From: Hanamia caeni
Lineage (GTDB): Bacteria; Bacteroidota; Bacteroidia; Chitinophagales; Chitinophagaceae
NCBI RefSeq assembly: GCF_003721595.1
Contig: NZ_RJJR01000013.1
Location: 161,405-225,404, forward strand
Direction of reading: 5' to 3'
DNA: 64,000 bases
The translations under genes were made by a program, and so were the position numbers. The notes under the pieces are model-generated. The model searched no databases. It worked only from the letters and a program-made list of their open reading frames with translations, and was not told the DNA's origin. Of this stretch, positions 8,478 to 17,626 are shown piece by piece. Positions within the stretch are counted from its first letter, which is position 1. Each line of letters opens with the position of its first letter.

Positions 8478-8951
8478 ATGGCGGGGAAATTTAATATTGA
8501 TAAACTGGATCTAAAAATAATCCAGGAAATGCTTGAAAATGCCGAAACGCCGTACGCAGAACTTGGTAAAAAACTGTTTGTGAGCGGTGGAACTATTCAT
8601 GTTCGAATAAAAAAACTTGAAGAACTTGGTATTGTCAAAGGTAAAAAATTAAAAGTAAATCTCGGCCTCCTTGGATATGATATCACTGCTTTTGTGGGCA
8701 TTTTTCTTGAAAAAAGCTCCCTGTATGATTCTGTGGCGGAAGAATTACAAAAGATTCCCGAGATAATCAGGCTGAACTATACTACAGGAAACTACAGCAT
8801 GTATATTGAAATTGTTTGTAAAGACATTAACCAGCTTCGGAAGGTGCTGCACGATGATCTCCAAAAAATTAAAGGAATAGAAAGGACAGAAACTTTGATT
8901 TCGCTTTCTGAAAGTTTTAATCGTTGCGTCAGAGTTTGTGAAGAAGACTAA
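8478..8951 (+). CDS. Lrp/AsnC-family transcriptional regulator
   Basis: 157 residues. The N-terminal helix-turn-helix (about 8-58; LDLKIIQEMLENAETPYAELGKKL, then a recognition helix around GGTIHVRIKKLEELG) is followed by the RAM/AsnC ligand-sensing domain (about 70-150; TAFVGIFLE, IIRLNYTTGNYSMYIEIVCKD, IKGIERTETLISL). Such proteins form octameric discs and respond to amino acids. The N-terminal residues match the family closely, so the ATG is sound. The 13-mer AATTTGTTCAATT occurs 45 nt before its start and again before the next gene, making it a candidate autoregulatory site. Confidence 0.9.
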   Translation: MAGKFNIDKLDLKIIQEMLENAETPYAELGKKLFVSGGTIHVRIKKLEELGIVKGKKLKVNLGLLGYDITAFVGIFLEKSSLYDSVAEELQKIPEIIRLNYTTGNYSMYIEIVCKDINQLRKVLHDDLQKIKGIERTETLISLSESFNRCVRVCEED

Positions 8952-8958
8952 ATTAGAC

Positions 8959-8994
8959 AGTAAATAAACAAATTTGTTCAATTTTTATTTTAGC
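8959..8994 (+). repeat. 36-nt intergenic element, copy 2
   Basis: CAGTAAATAAACAAATTT, then TTTTTATTTTAG with the central A at position 30. It fills the gap between the Lrp gene and the DinB-like gene and ends 8 nt before the latter's ATG. Confidence 0.65.
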
Positions 8995-9001
8995 CAACTA
9001 T

Positions 9002-9523
9002 ATGTCATTCAGTTTTTTGGAAAGCGCTAAAAAATATTTCAATCAGCAAAAATCATTGGGAGATAAAACCTTTGCGCAGCTAAGCATAGAGAATCTTTTG
9101 TGGCAATATAATGAAAGCAGCAACAGTATTGCCATTATCGTACAGCATTTATCGGGTAATATGCTTTCAAGGTTTACCAATTTTCTTACGGAAGATGGTG
9201 AAAAAGCGTGGCGCGACAGGGATAATGAATTTGAAAAAACCATCCAATCGAAGGACGAATTAGTTCAAAAATGGAACGCCGGATGGGATTGTGTTTTTGC
9301 GGCCCTCGATTCTTTAAAAGAGGAAGATCTTGCTAAAACTATTTTTATACGAAATGAACCACAAAGCGTATACGATGCCATCACAAGACAAATAGCTCAT
9401 TACTCAAATCATGTGGGTCAAATTGTTTATATTGGCAAAATGTGCCTGGATAATAATTGGGCTTCGCTTTCTATTCCTAAAGGCGATTCAAAAGAATTTA
9501 ATAAAAAAATGATGGGAAGCTAA
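9002..9523 (+). CDS. DinB/YfiT-like putative metalloenzyme (DUF1572)
   Basis: 173 residues forming a four-helix bundle of the DinB/YfiT superfamily, DUF1572 branch. The three histidines expected to bind a divalent metal are visible: H49 (IVQHLSGNM), H133 and H137 (QIAHYSNHVGQ). Relatives include bacillithiol- and mycothiol-dependent transferases, but the reaction of DUF1572 proteins is not established. It follows the Lrp-type regulator by 50 nt on the same strand and may be its target. Confidence 0.8.
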   Translation: MSFSFLESAKKYFNQQKSLGDKTFAQLSIENLLWQYNESSNSIAIIVQHLSGNMLSRFTNFLTEDGEKAWRDRDNEFEKTIQSKDELVQKWNAGWDCVFAALDSLKEEDLAKTIFIRNEPQSVYDAITRQIAHYSNHVGQIVYIGKMCLDNNWASLSIPKGDSKEFNKKMMGS

Positions 9524-9528
9524 TGAGC

Positions 9529-10224
9529 TTATAAAATAGTTTCCAGTTCCTTCAGGTTTTTAATGGTATAGGTTGGAAAGGTATCGCACTTTTCATTTGT
9601 GTAATTCACAAAAACCGCGTCCATACCGGCATTGAGGGCTCCAAAAATATCTGCTTCGGGATTATCTCCAATCATTATGCCTTCTTCATTTTTACATTTG
9701 GCCTTGTTCAGCGCAAACTCAAAAATTTCCTTTTTAGGCTTCACTGAATTGGAGCATTCGGAAGTTACAATGTGCGTGAAATATTTTAAAAGATCGGAAC
9801 TATTTAGCTTTAGCCGTTGCGTTTTTTCAAACCCGTTAGTGATAAGATGAAGAGAATAATTTTTATCGGTTAAATACTCCAGAATTTCGTAAGTATAATC
9901 AAACACTTTCTTTTTTGTAGGAAGAAGCTGCAAAAAATATTCACTCATATCTTTCGCGAGTTTTTCATCTGCTATTTTGAAATCCAGCAAAGTGCGCCAC
10001 ATTCTTCTCCATTTTAGTTCTTCTACCGAAATATATCCTTTTTCATAGCGGCTCCAGAGCAACTTGTTGTGGTTAAGGTAAATTTGGTAAAATTGGCTGA
10101 AAGAGCCGATAGCCATTGATTCCAGTCTGAAATAACCGTACAATTCTGTCAATGATTCTTCGGCGTTGGCATCAAAATCCCACAGAGTGTGGTCAAGATC
10201 AAAAAAAATGTGTTTATATTTCAA
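9529..10224 (-). CDS. yjjG: HAD-family pyrimidine nucleotidase, YjjG type
   Basis: 231 residues. HAD motif I is FFDLDHTLWD with nucleophile D9 and acid D11. The cap domain follows (about 17-100), then LHLITNGFEKTQRLKL (motif II), VKPKKEIFEFAL (motif III lysine) and GIMIGDNPEADIFGALNAGM (motif IV acidic pair). The DHTLWD variant and LITNGFEKTQ stretch are characteristic of YjjG-type 5'-nucleotidases. These remove phosphate from non-canonical pyrimidine nucleotides such as 5-halo-dUMP. The gene diverges from the SDR gene. Confidence 0.88.
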   Translation of the reverse strand: MKYKHIFFDLDHTLWDFDANAEESLTELYGYFRLESMAIGSFSQFYQIYLNHNKLLWSRYEKGYISVEELKWRRMWRTLLDFKIADEKLAKDMSEYFLQLLPTKKKVFDYTYEILEYLTDKNYSLHLITNGFEKTQRLKLNSSDLLKYFTHIVTSECSNSVKPKKEIFEFALNKAKCKNEEGIMIGDNPEADIFGALNAGMDAVFVNYTNEKCDTFPTYTIKNLKELETIL

Positions 10225-10260
10225 CGAATCTCTATTTTAAAATACCGGATTAAAATTTTT

Positions 10261-10268
10261 TAGATTTG
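10261..10268 (+). promoter_or_regulatory. Candidate -7 box of the SDR gene (TAGATTTG)
   Basis: Exact TAnnTTTG match 26 nt before the SDR start, in the 70-nt divergent gap. No TTTG at the -33 distance. Confidence 0.4.
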
Positions 10269-10294
10269 TCCGTCTAATAAAACGTATTATAAAT

Positions 10295-10996
10295 ATGAAT
10301 ATTGTAATTACCGGTGGCAGCAAAGGTATGGGAAAAGCTATGGCCGAAAAATTTGCCTCCGCCAATCATAAAATATTTATTTGTTCCAGAACAGCAAAAG
10401 ACCTCATTGAAACAGTGAATGAATTAAGGGCCCGGTATAATGCTGCTGTTGAATATTTTGTGGCCGACCTTTCTAAAAAAGAACAAGTCTTACAATTTGC
10501 GCTATGGCTTTTAGAAAAGAAAACGGATATTGATGTGTTGATTAATAACGCAGGGCTTTTTGTTCCGGGCAGTGTGTACAATGAGCCGGAAGAAAACCTG
10601 GAGCAAATGATAGAAGTGAATTTATATTCTGCTTATCACCTGACAAGAGCGTTGATACCAAAAATGATAGAAAGAAAATCCGGCCATATATTCAATATGT
10701 GTTCTATTGCTTCTTTTAAAGCTTATGCCAACGGCGGATCGTATAGTATCAGCAAATTTGCTTTGATGGGCTTCAGCAAAAACCTTCGTGAAGAAATGAA
10801 ACCCTTTCATATAAAAGTAACGGCGGTTTACCCCGGTGCTGTTTATACTGCTTCCTGGGAAGGCGCCGGCTATACGCCTCAAAGAATGATAGACACAAAA
10901 GACATTGCTGATTTGGTGTATGCTGCGTCACAACTTTCCGTTCAGGCATGTGTTGAAGATATTGTGATTCGTCCTGTTTTGGGAGATTTACCTTAA
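10295..10996 (+). CDS. Short-chain dehydrogenase/reductase
   Basis: 233 residues, a classical SDR. The NAD(P)-binding loop is TGGSKGMG at the N-terminus. ICSRTAKDL follows, with R in the NADP-preferring position. Also present are NNAG, the catalytic serine in MCSIASF and the YSISK active-site pair. PGAVYT follows the catalytic core. The substrate cannot be predicted; many close relatives are annotated as 3-oxoacyl-ACP or sepiapterin-like reductases. It stands alone between a divergent nucleotidase and batD. Confidence 0.88.
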   Translation: MNIVITGGSKGMGKAMAEKFASANHKIFICSRTAKDLIETVNELRARYNAAVEYFVADLSKKEQVLQFALWLLEKKTDIDVLINNAGLFVPGSVYNEPEENLEQMIEVNLYSAYHLTRALIPKMIERKSGHIFNMCSIASFKAYANGGSYSISKFALMGFSKNLREEMKPFHIKVTAVYPGAVYTASWEGAGYTPQRMIDTKDIADLVYAASQLSVQACVEDIVIRPVLGDLP

Positions 10997-11050
10997 CGTG
11001 GCTTTTAACATAACCAGTGCTATTAACCTTTTTTTAAATTCAATTGCTGC

Positions 11051-11058
11051 TACTTTTG
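11051..11058 (+). promoter_or_regulatory. Candidate -7 box of batD (TACTTTTG)
   Basis: Exact TAnnTTTG match 22 nt before the batD ATG. The -33 region is T-rich without a clear TTTG. Confidence 0.4.
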
Positions 11059-11080
11059 TAACTAAGTTTTTCCTGAAGAA

Positions 11081-13009
11081 ATGATAACATTTTTACAATC
11101 TGCATTTAAAACCGGCTTTTTTGTTTTTCTTCTGGCATTTTTGAGCCCCGGAACTTCGGAGGCACAGGTGAAATTCAGTGTGGTTTGTCCGCAAAAAAAA
11201 ATAGGTAAAGAAGATGTATTGCAAGTAAAATTTAAAGTAGAAAATGCCACAAATGTAGAAAGCATTGTACCTCCTGATTTTAAAAATTTTACGATTGTCT
11301 CAGGGCCCAACCAGGAAAGTAGCCAATCAAATATTAATGGCAAAATCACCAGCTATGTGGCGCTCGGCTATACGCTGACCCCCAACAGCACCGGCACATT
11401 TACCATCGGTTCCGCTACCACAGTTGCTGATGGCGAGCATCTTTCCACCCATCCCATCACTATAGTAGTCGTAAAAGGCTCTGTGGCGTCATCACAACCA
11501 TCCGGGCCTCAACAGAATTTGCCTCCATTCCCCCCGTTAAATTTTGATTTCCCTTCTGCCCCTGCTACGCGCCAGTTTGATGATTATATTTTAAAGCCGA
11601 ACGAAAATGTGGAAGAAAAGACCGCAAAAAATTTATTCATCAAGGTGAATGTTAGTAAAAAGTCATGTTATGTAGGTGAGCCTGTTGTGGCTACCTATCA
11701 GCTTTTTACAAGATTACCTTCAGAAACAACAATCACGGACGTGCCATCCTTCAACGGATTTTCGGTAAACGATTTGGATGTTTCAAGCAACTCAACTGTT
11801 CAGAAATATAATGGCCGGATGTATAATGTATACAATATCCGGAAAGTTGAATTGTACCCATTGCAATCAGGAGATATTACTTTGGGTTCGATGACATCTA
11901 CAAATAAAGTAACGTTCGTAAAAGCTGCTTATCTCAACCGTCGCGACAGGGGAGGATTTTTTGATATGTTTCAGAATTTTGGCCAGGATGCCATTCCACC
12001 GGAAGGTCTGGTTGAGAAAAGCGTTACATTAAAATCACCTCCTGAAGTAATTAATGTAAAACCGCTTCCGGCCGACAAGCCCGCGGACTTTCGCGGTGCG
12101 GTTGGCGAATTTTCAATCGCTTCCTCATTGGAAAAAGATAAAATCAGCACTGATGATGCGGGCATTTTAAAACTTACGATCACAGGCAAAGGAAATATTC
12201 AACTGATAAATGCGCCCACTGTTTCGTGGCCCGACGGTATTGATGGCTATGATGCAAAAGTAAAAGACAATGTGGACAGGAAGCAGGTGCCTATGCAGGG
12301 GAGTAAAACATTTTCGTATCCTTTCACTGTTTCCAAACCCGGAAAATATTCTATTGATTCTATTGAATTTTCATACTTCGATCCTCTTTCTTCTTCCTAT
12401 AAAATTCTTCGTACACCACCTTTGCATTTGGTGGTAACAAAGGGTAAAGGTATTCCGCATAATGGTTTATCAGGAGCTGCTAATTCTTCCTCTGCGGATG
12501 AAATTGTTTCCGCAAAAACTGAAATCATTGCAGGTATTATTCTGGTGGCGCTGGTGATTTTGGCCATTCTTTTTGTGTTGATTAGAAAACGCAGAAGCGG
12601 TGATGACCTCGAAAAAAATATTAAGCTTGATGATTTGAAGAATGACGAGCCGGCAGGTGATGAAATTAAAAAAACAGAATTCACCATTCCTGAAAACCCG
12701 TTAAAGGAAGTTCATCAAAAGCTTATGGCGCAGGACAGCTATGGCTTTTACCATACATTAGATGCTTCTTTGAGAAAATTTTTGTCAGGGAAATTCAAAG
12801 TGCCTCAAGGCGAATTATCAAAAAAGCGGGTGAATGAAGAATTGGATAAATGTAATGTTACGCTTAATACTTCACTTATGCTCACGTCTTTAATGGACGA
12901 AATACAAATGAATTTATATGCGCCTCCATCGCATGTGAGCCAACTCAATTCCATTTATGAAAAAGCATCCGAAGTAATTGTGTTGCTTGATAAACAAATT
13001 TGCCGTTAG
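11081..13009 (+). CDS. batD: BatD-like protein (aerotolerance operon type)
   Basis: 642 residues. A signal peptide precedes QVKFSV. Several beta-sandwich repeats fill about residues 28-480, including the phrases KISTDDAGILKLTITGKGNIQLI and KTFSYPFTVSKPGKYSI that recur in BatD. One transmembrane helix lies at about 484-505 (IIAGIILVALVILAILFVLI), with a basic-acidic cytosolic tail of about 130 residues. BatD normally works with BatA/BatB (VWA), BatC/BatE (TPR) and a MoxR ATPase in envelope stress functions. None of these partners is adjacent here, which is unusual for the family. Confidence 0.88.
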   Translation: MITFLQSAFKTGFFVFLLAFLSPGTSEAQVKFSVVCPQKKIGKEDVLQVKFKVENATNVESIVPPDFKNFTIVSGPNQESSQSNINGKITSYVALGYTLTPNSTGTFTIGSATTVADGEHLSTHPITIVVVKGSVASSQPSGPQQNLPPFPPLNFDFPSAPATRQFDDYILKPNENVEEKTAKNLFIKVNVSKKSCYVGEPVVATYQLFTRLPSETTITDVPSFNGFSVNDLDVSSNSTVQKYNGRMYNVYNIRKVELYPLQSGDITLGSMTSTNKVTFVKAAYLNRRDRGGFFDMFQNFGQDAIPPEGLVEKSVTLKSPPEVINVKPLPADKPADFRGAVGEFSIASSLEKDKISTDDAGILKLTITGKGNIQLINAPTVSWPDGIDGYDAKVKDNVDRKQVPMQGSKTFSYPFTVSKPGKYSIDSIEFSYFDPLSSSYKILRTPPLHLVVTKGKGIPHNGLSGAANSSSADEIVSAKTEIIAGIILVALVILAILFVLIRKRRSGDDLEKNIKLDDLKNDEPAGDEIKKTEFTIPENPLKEVHQKLMAQDSYGFYHTLDASLRKFLSGKFKVPQGELSKKRVNEELDKCNVTLNTSLMLTSLMDEIQMNLYAPPSHVSQLNSIYEKASEVIVLLDKQICR

Positions 13010-13315
13010 AAATTCAGAAACTATAAACTAACGGCGATGGGTATACGTTTTTAAGGGTGTCCCCATTTGCGGTTTTAAAATTAGCAGGCTAAATTTACTT
13101 GCAGTAAAGCCATTTTTAATCGTGTTTTTATTTTGACATAATGAATCATACTGCTGAAATAAAATCCTTATTCATTCAGCATAGGACAGGATGCAGTTTG
13201 TTGTTTGAAAGAATATCTTTACATGCACACATTTATCTTTGTTTAATCACAATACTTATTGCCTGATGCAAATCAAAAGAGCCAATCTTAAACTTCAAGA
13301 GATTAATTTTAGAAA
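13010..13315. other. 306-bp gap before the GH106 gene
   Basis: No open frame of note. It holds one copy of the 36-nt element (13102) and a TAnnTTTG match (TATCTTTG, 13234-13241), 74 nt before the GH106 start, that could be its -7 box. Confidence 0.4.
13102..13137 (+). repeat. 36-nt intergenic element, copy 3
   Basis: CAGTAAAGCCATTTTTAATC then GTGTTTTTATTTTGAC. The 5' block is diverged; the 3' T-rich block is intact and shifted by one base. Confidence 0.5.
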
Positions 13316-16144
13316 ATGAAAAAAACGATTATTCTTTCGTTTACTGTCTTTTTTATTCATTACGTTTCGGCTCAAATCAAATGGCCTGCCATTACTGAAC
13401 AAACAAAGCCCTGGACACGATGGTGGTGGCTGGGCAGTGAAGTGAATAAAAATGATCTTGCCGCAGTCATGCAACAATATCATGATGCAGGACTTGGCGG
13501 GCTGGAACTTACAGCAATTTACGGTGTGCAGCATGAAGAAGATCAATACATCAACTTCCTTTCGCCAAAGTGGATGGAGATGTTTGATTATACATTGCAA
13601 AAAGCCAAACAACTGAATCTCGGCATAGACCTGGCAAATGCTACCGGCTGGCCATTTGGCGGCCCCTGGATAGGAGACGAAGATGCATCCAAGGATATGG
13701 TTTATAAGACTTACAGCTTAAGCGCCGGAGAAACTTTGAAAGATACTATTCAATACATTCAACAGCCACTATTGCGCACGGAACATCCAATTGAAAAAAC
13801 AATCAATGATATTTTACAACCCATTTCTGCCAATAAAGACTTACAGCAGTTGTCAATTGACCAGGTAAAATTTGCCCGTCCGCTGCCGCTGCAGGTGTTG
13901 ATGGCTTATTCGGATGTGGGCGATACAGTTGAAGTAACAAATAAAGTAAATCAGAATGGGATATTGAACTGGACAGCTCCCAAAGGCAATTGGAAACTCT
14001 ATGCTCTTTTTATGGGATGGCATGGCAAGCAGGTAGAGCGCGCTGCGCCGGGCGGTGAAGGTAATGTGATTGATCATTTTTCGTCGGCTGCATTAGGCCA
14101 TTACCTCGCTCGTTTTGACGAAGCCTTTAAGGGCCGCGATTTAAGCAACTTGCGTGGGTTTTTTAATGATTCGTATGAAGTAGATGATGCTGTGGGCCAA
14201 TCAAATTATACGCCTTTGCTTTTTAAAGAATTTGAAAAAAGGCGCGGATATGATCTCAGGAAGTTTCTTCCTGATTTATTTACCAATACACCAACAGAAA
14301 AAAGCAATCGCATTGTGTGTGACTATCGCATGACTATTGATGAATTAATATTGAATGATTTTACAAAAGAGTGGTATAAATGGGCGCATAGTAAGGGTAA
14401 AATCGTGCGCAATCAATCGCATGGTTCTCCGGCCAATACGCTGGATTTGTATGGCGTGGTGGATATTCCCGAAACCGAAGGAACCGAAATACTGCGCATT
14501 AAATTTGCGCCTTCCGCTGCTCATATCATGGGCAAACCTTTGGCGTCGTCCGAATCGGCTACATGGTTAAAGGAGCACTTTTTGTCTTCACTGAGTGATG
14601 TAAAAGAAGCGCTCGACGTTTATTTTATTGGCGGCGTAAATCACATTTTCTATCATGGCACTGCTTATTCGCCTGCTTCGGAACCGTGGCCGGGAAGGCT
14701 TTTTTACGCATCGGTCGAATTTACTCAAACCAATCCTTTCTGGAATAATTTTTCAAAATTGAATCAGTATGTTGCCCGGACGCAATCGTTTCTGCAGAGT
14801 GGTAAATCGGACAATGATGTTTTATTGTATTTCCCTATCTACGATAAATATTCAGAGCCTTCCAAACAATTGCTGTTGCATTTTGATGGCATGAAACCCG
14901 GATTTGACGGAACACCTTTTGAGCTGGCTGCAGATACCATGCAGCAAAAAGGCTATGCATTTGATTATATTTCTGACCGGCAGATAGAAAATCTTTCTGT
15001 TGATAAAGGAAAGATTGCAACAGGCGGCGTTTCCTATCAAACTATTGTGATACCCGGCGTTAAGTTTATGCTGGCTTCCACGCTACAAAAATTGGTGCAC
15101 CTTGCTGAAAACGGCGCTACTGTCATATTTTATAATGGATTGCCCACGGATGTGCCAGGCTATGCTGAGCTTGATCAACACCGGAAATTATTCCATAATC
15201 TCATCGGCGACATGCACTTCCAAAAAAACAAAAACGGTGTTGAAATGGCTGAAGCAGGCAAGGGGAAAATTTATCTGTCCGGAGATTTAATGCAAACACT
15301 TCAGCTTGCCGGTATTCGTCGTGAGACGATGGCAGACGGCGGCCTTGAATATGCCAGGCGGCAAAATAAAGATGGCTCCGAATTCTATTTCATTGCCAAT
15401 CGAAGTGATAAATTTTTTGAGGGCTGGGTGAATCTACAAACCAGCGCCAATGGGTCGGCGCTGTATCATCCTATGTCGGGAGATAGCGGCGTAGCTCGGT
15501 TTAGAAAAAATACCAACGGTAGCTCATCTGTCTTTTTGCAATTGGAACCAGGTGAAAGTATCATCGTACAAACATCAAAAAATGCGATTAAGGGAACCGT
15601 TTATCCTTATCTTGAAAAGACGGGCGAGCCTGTGCAAATCAAAGGCAAATGGAGTGTAACGTTCTTAAGCGGCGGTCCAGTTTTGCCTGAAAAACTTCAA
15701 CTGGATCATTTACAGCCGTGGACGGATTTTAAGGATACTTCTTACCAGGTATTTTCCGGTACTGCAGCGTATGTTACTCATTTTAAGATGCCGGCATCAA
15801 AGGCAGCGCATTTTTTATTGAACCTTGGCGAAGTGAATGAAAGCGCTGAAGTATATTTAAATTCGAAACACGTGGCTACTGTTATCGGCCCGGTATTTTC
15901 ATGTAAACTTAACCGGAAAGATTTCAAAGAAAACAATGTGCTTGAAATAAAAGTAGCTAACAGCATGGCCAACCGCATCATCAATCTTGACAAAAACCAT
16001 GTATTCTGGAAGAAATTCAACAATATAAATTTTGCTGCAAAACTTCCACAGGATCGCGGTAAAGATGGCTTATTCAATGCAGCAAAATGGGAACCTGTGA
16101 AGTCAGGATTAACGGGGCCGGTTACTATTACGCCAATTAAATGA
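13316..16144 (+). CDS. Secreted GH106-like alpha-L-rhamnosidase
   Basis: 942 residues with a signal peptide (MKKTIILSFTVFFIHYVSAQ). The N-terminal barrel shows family GH106 phrases: PWTRWWWLGSEV, GLGGLELTAIYG, GIDLANATGWPFGGPW, the acid-rich LRGFFNDSYEVDD and DIPETEGTEIL. A C-terminal beta-sandwich (about 800-940) resembles a galactose-binding domain. GH106 enzymes cleave alpha-L-rhamnosides from plant pectins and glycosides by inversion. A carbohydrate-binding partner or SusC/D pair is not adjacent, so it is not part of a visible polysaccharide utilisation locus. Catalytic glutamates are assumed from the family rather than mapped. Confidence 0.85.
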   Translation: MKKTIILSFTVFFIHYVSAQIKWPAITEQTKPWTRWWWLGSEVNKNDLAAVMQQYHDAGLGGLELTAIYGVQHEEDQYINFLSPKWMEMFDYTLQKAKQLNLGIDLANATGWPFGGPWIGDEDASKDMVYKTYSLSAGETLKDTIQYIQQPLLRTEHPIEKTINDILQPISANKDLQQLSIDQVKFARPLPLQVLMAYSDVGDTVEVTNKVNQNGILNWTAPKGNWKLYALFMGWHGKQVERAAPGGEGNVIDHFSSAALGHYLARFDEAFKGRDLSNLRGFFNDSYEVDDAVGQSNYTPLLFKEFEKRRGYDLRKFLPDLFTNTPTEKSNRIVCDYRMTIDELILNDFTKEWYKWAHSKGKIVRNQSHGSPANTLDLYGVVDIPETEGTEILRIKFAPSAAHIMGKPLASSESATWLKEHFLSSLSDVKEALDVYFIGGVNHIFYHGTAYSPASEPWPGRLFYASVEFTQTNPFWNNFSKLNQYVARTQSFLQSGKSDNDVLLYFPIYDKYSEPSKQLLLHFDGMKPGFDGTPFELAADTMQQKGYAFDYISDRQIENLSVDKGKIATGGVSYQTIVIPGVKFMLASTLQKLVHLAENGATVIFYNGLPTDVPGYAELDQHRKLFHNLIGDMHFQKNKNGVEMAEAGKGKIYLSGDLMQTLQLAGIRRETMADGGLEYARRQNKDGSEFYFIANRSDKFFEGWVNLQTSANGSALYHPMSGDSGVARFRKNTNGSSSVFLQLEPGESIIVQTSKNAIKGTVYPYLEKTGEPVQIKGKWSVTFLSGGPVLPEKLQLDHLQPWTDFKDTSYQVFSGTAAYVTHFKMPASKAAHFLLNLGEVNESAEVYLNSKHVATVIGPVFSCKLNRKDFKENNVLEIKVANSMANRIINLDKNHVFWKKFNNINFAAKLPQDRGKDGLFNAAKWEPVKSGLTGPVTITPIK

Positions 16145-16182
16145 TTAAGGAAATTGGTTCTTGCTAATAATCAACTTTCATA

Positions 16183-16219
16183 CAGTAAAGAAACAAATAA
16201 TGCGGATTTCTATTTTAAT
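16183..16219 (+). repeat. 36-nt intergenic element, copy 4
   Basis: CAGTAAAGAAACAAATAA then TTTCTATTTTAATG, with the A at position 30. It lies in the convergent gap between the GH106 gene and radA, 39 nt after the GH106 stop, where no promoter is needed for either gene. Confidence 0.7.
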
Positions 16220-16252
16220 GCGGTGATGAGATTTTTTTTCTTTTTTGGCAGA

Positions 16253-17626
16253 TTAAAACAAATACCGGTACAGCTCTTCCACTTTTCCCAAAGAAATCAC
16301 TTCAATGTTGAATTTATTTTTCCCTAACCCCTTAGTATTGTATTTACTCACAATAATTTTTTCAAATCCTAATTTTTCTGCCTCGGCAATTCGCTGTTCA
16401 ATCCGATTGACGGCTCTGATTTCACCACTTAAACCGACCTCGCCCGAAAAACAGATTTGCATGGGCAGCGCCACATCTTCATACGAAGAAAGCAAAGCGC
16501 TTAATACGGCCAAATCAATAGAAGGGTCTTCTACTTTTAATCCGCCTGCAATATTTATAAAAACATCTTTTACGCCAAAATGAAAGCCGCCGCGCTTTTC
16601 CAAAACCGCCAGCAGCAATTGTAACCTTCGTAAGTCAAAACCAGTATTGGTTCTTTGCGGGGTTCCATAAACACTTTGTGTTACCAATGCCTGCACTTCA
16701 ATCAATAAAGGGCGTATCCCTTCCATCGTAGCGCCGATAGCTACACCGCTTAGCTGCTCCTCCTTTTGGGTAATTAATATTTCTGAAGGATTGGAAACTT
16801 CTTTCATACCCTCGCTGGTCATTTCATAAATCCCTAACTCAGATGTAGAACCGAACCTGTTTTTTAAGGTTCGTAAAATCCGGTAGGCATAATGCCGGTC
16901 GCCTTCAAATTGCAAAACGGTGTCTACCATGTGCTCCAGAATTTTTGGCCCCGCAATGCTTCCGTCTTTGGTGATGTGGCCAATTAAAAATACCGGCGTA
17001 TTGGTTTCTTTGGCAAAGCGCTGAAGCTCTGCGGCGCTTTCTCTTATTTGCGATACGCTTCCGGGCGCCGATTCTATATATGGCGATTGAATGGTTTGGA
17101 TAGAATCAACAATAACTAATTGAGGTTTTAACTTTTTGATTTCTTTAAAAATACTTTGTGTGTTCGTTTCTGTTAACAGAAAAAAATTCTGATTATCGAT
17201 TTGCAGCCTGTCTGCCCGCATTTTGATTTGCTGTTCACTTTCTTCGCCGCTTATATACAAGGTGCGAATATGCTGCATTTGCAAAGTAGCCTGTAAAAAA
17301 AGTGTTGATTTCCCGATTCCGGGTTCTCCGGCTATTAGTATAATGCTGCCTAAAACAATACCACCGCCTAACACACGATTGAGTTCTTTATCGATTGTAA
17401 TAATTCTTTTTTCCTCACCGCTGGTTACATCCTGGAGGGAAATGGTTTTAATGCCCCCACTCAAAGCAGAAAATTCTTTCCATTCTGATACAGGCTTTTC
17501 ATTTCCTTTTACAATCACTTCTTCCACAAAAGTATTCCACTCATTGCATGACGGGCATTTACCTACCCACTTTGCACTTTCGTGTCCGCAGTTGTTACAA
17601 AAAAAAGCCGTTTTAGTTTTGCTCAT
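16253..17626 (-). CDS. radA: DNA repair protein RadA (Sms)
   Basis: 457 residues with full-length family architecture. An N-terminal C4 zinc finger (C10, C13, C24, C27) precedes a RecA-like ATPase with Walker A GEPGIGKST (100-108) and LVIVDSIQT as Walker B. The RadA-specific KNRFG motif lies in TLKNRFGSTSELGIYEM. The C-terminal part is a Lon-protease-like domain (VFINIAGGLKVEDPSIDLAVL) lacking the protease dyad. RadA is a hexameric branch-migration helicase that processes recombination intermediates. Confidence 0.96.
   Translation of the reverse strand: MSKTKTAFFCNNCGHESAKWVGKCPSCNEWNTFVEEVIVKGNEKPVSEWKEFSALSGGIKTISLQDVTSGEEKRIITIDKELNRVLGGGIVLGSIILIAGEPGIGKSTLFLQATLQMQHIRTLYISGEESEQQIKMRADRLQIDNQNFFLLTETNTQSIFKEIKKLKPQLVIVDSIQTIQSPYIESAPGSVSQIRESAAELQRFAKETNTPVFLIGHITKDGSIAGPKILEHMVDTVLQFEGDRHYAYRILRTLKNRFGSTSELGIYEMTSEGMKEVSNPSEILITQKEEQLSGVAIGATMEGIRPLLIEVQALVTQSVYGTPQRTNTGFDLRRLQLLLAVLEKRGGFHFGVKDVFINIAGGLKVEDPSIDLAVLSALLSSYEDVALPMQICFSGEVGLSGEIRAVNRIEQRIAEAEKLGFEKIIVSKYNTKGLGKNKFNIEVISLGKVEELYRYLF

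Noticed and set aside
9043..9243. Antisense frames over the DinB-like, RadA, Lhr and PPIase genes
   Set aside because: They overlap well-supported genes completely and show no domain, signal or start context.
10225..10294. Degenerate element copy on the minus strand upstream of yjjG
   Set aside because: It shares ACGGACAAAT with copy 11, but the CAGT end is missing and the second block is weak.
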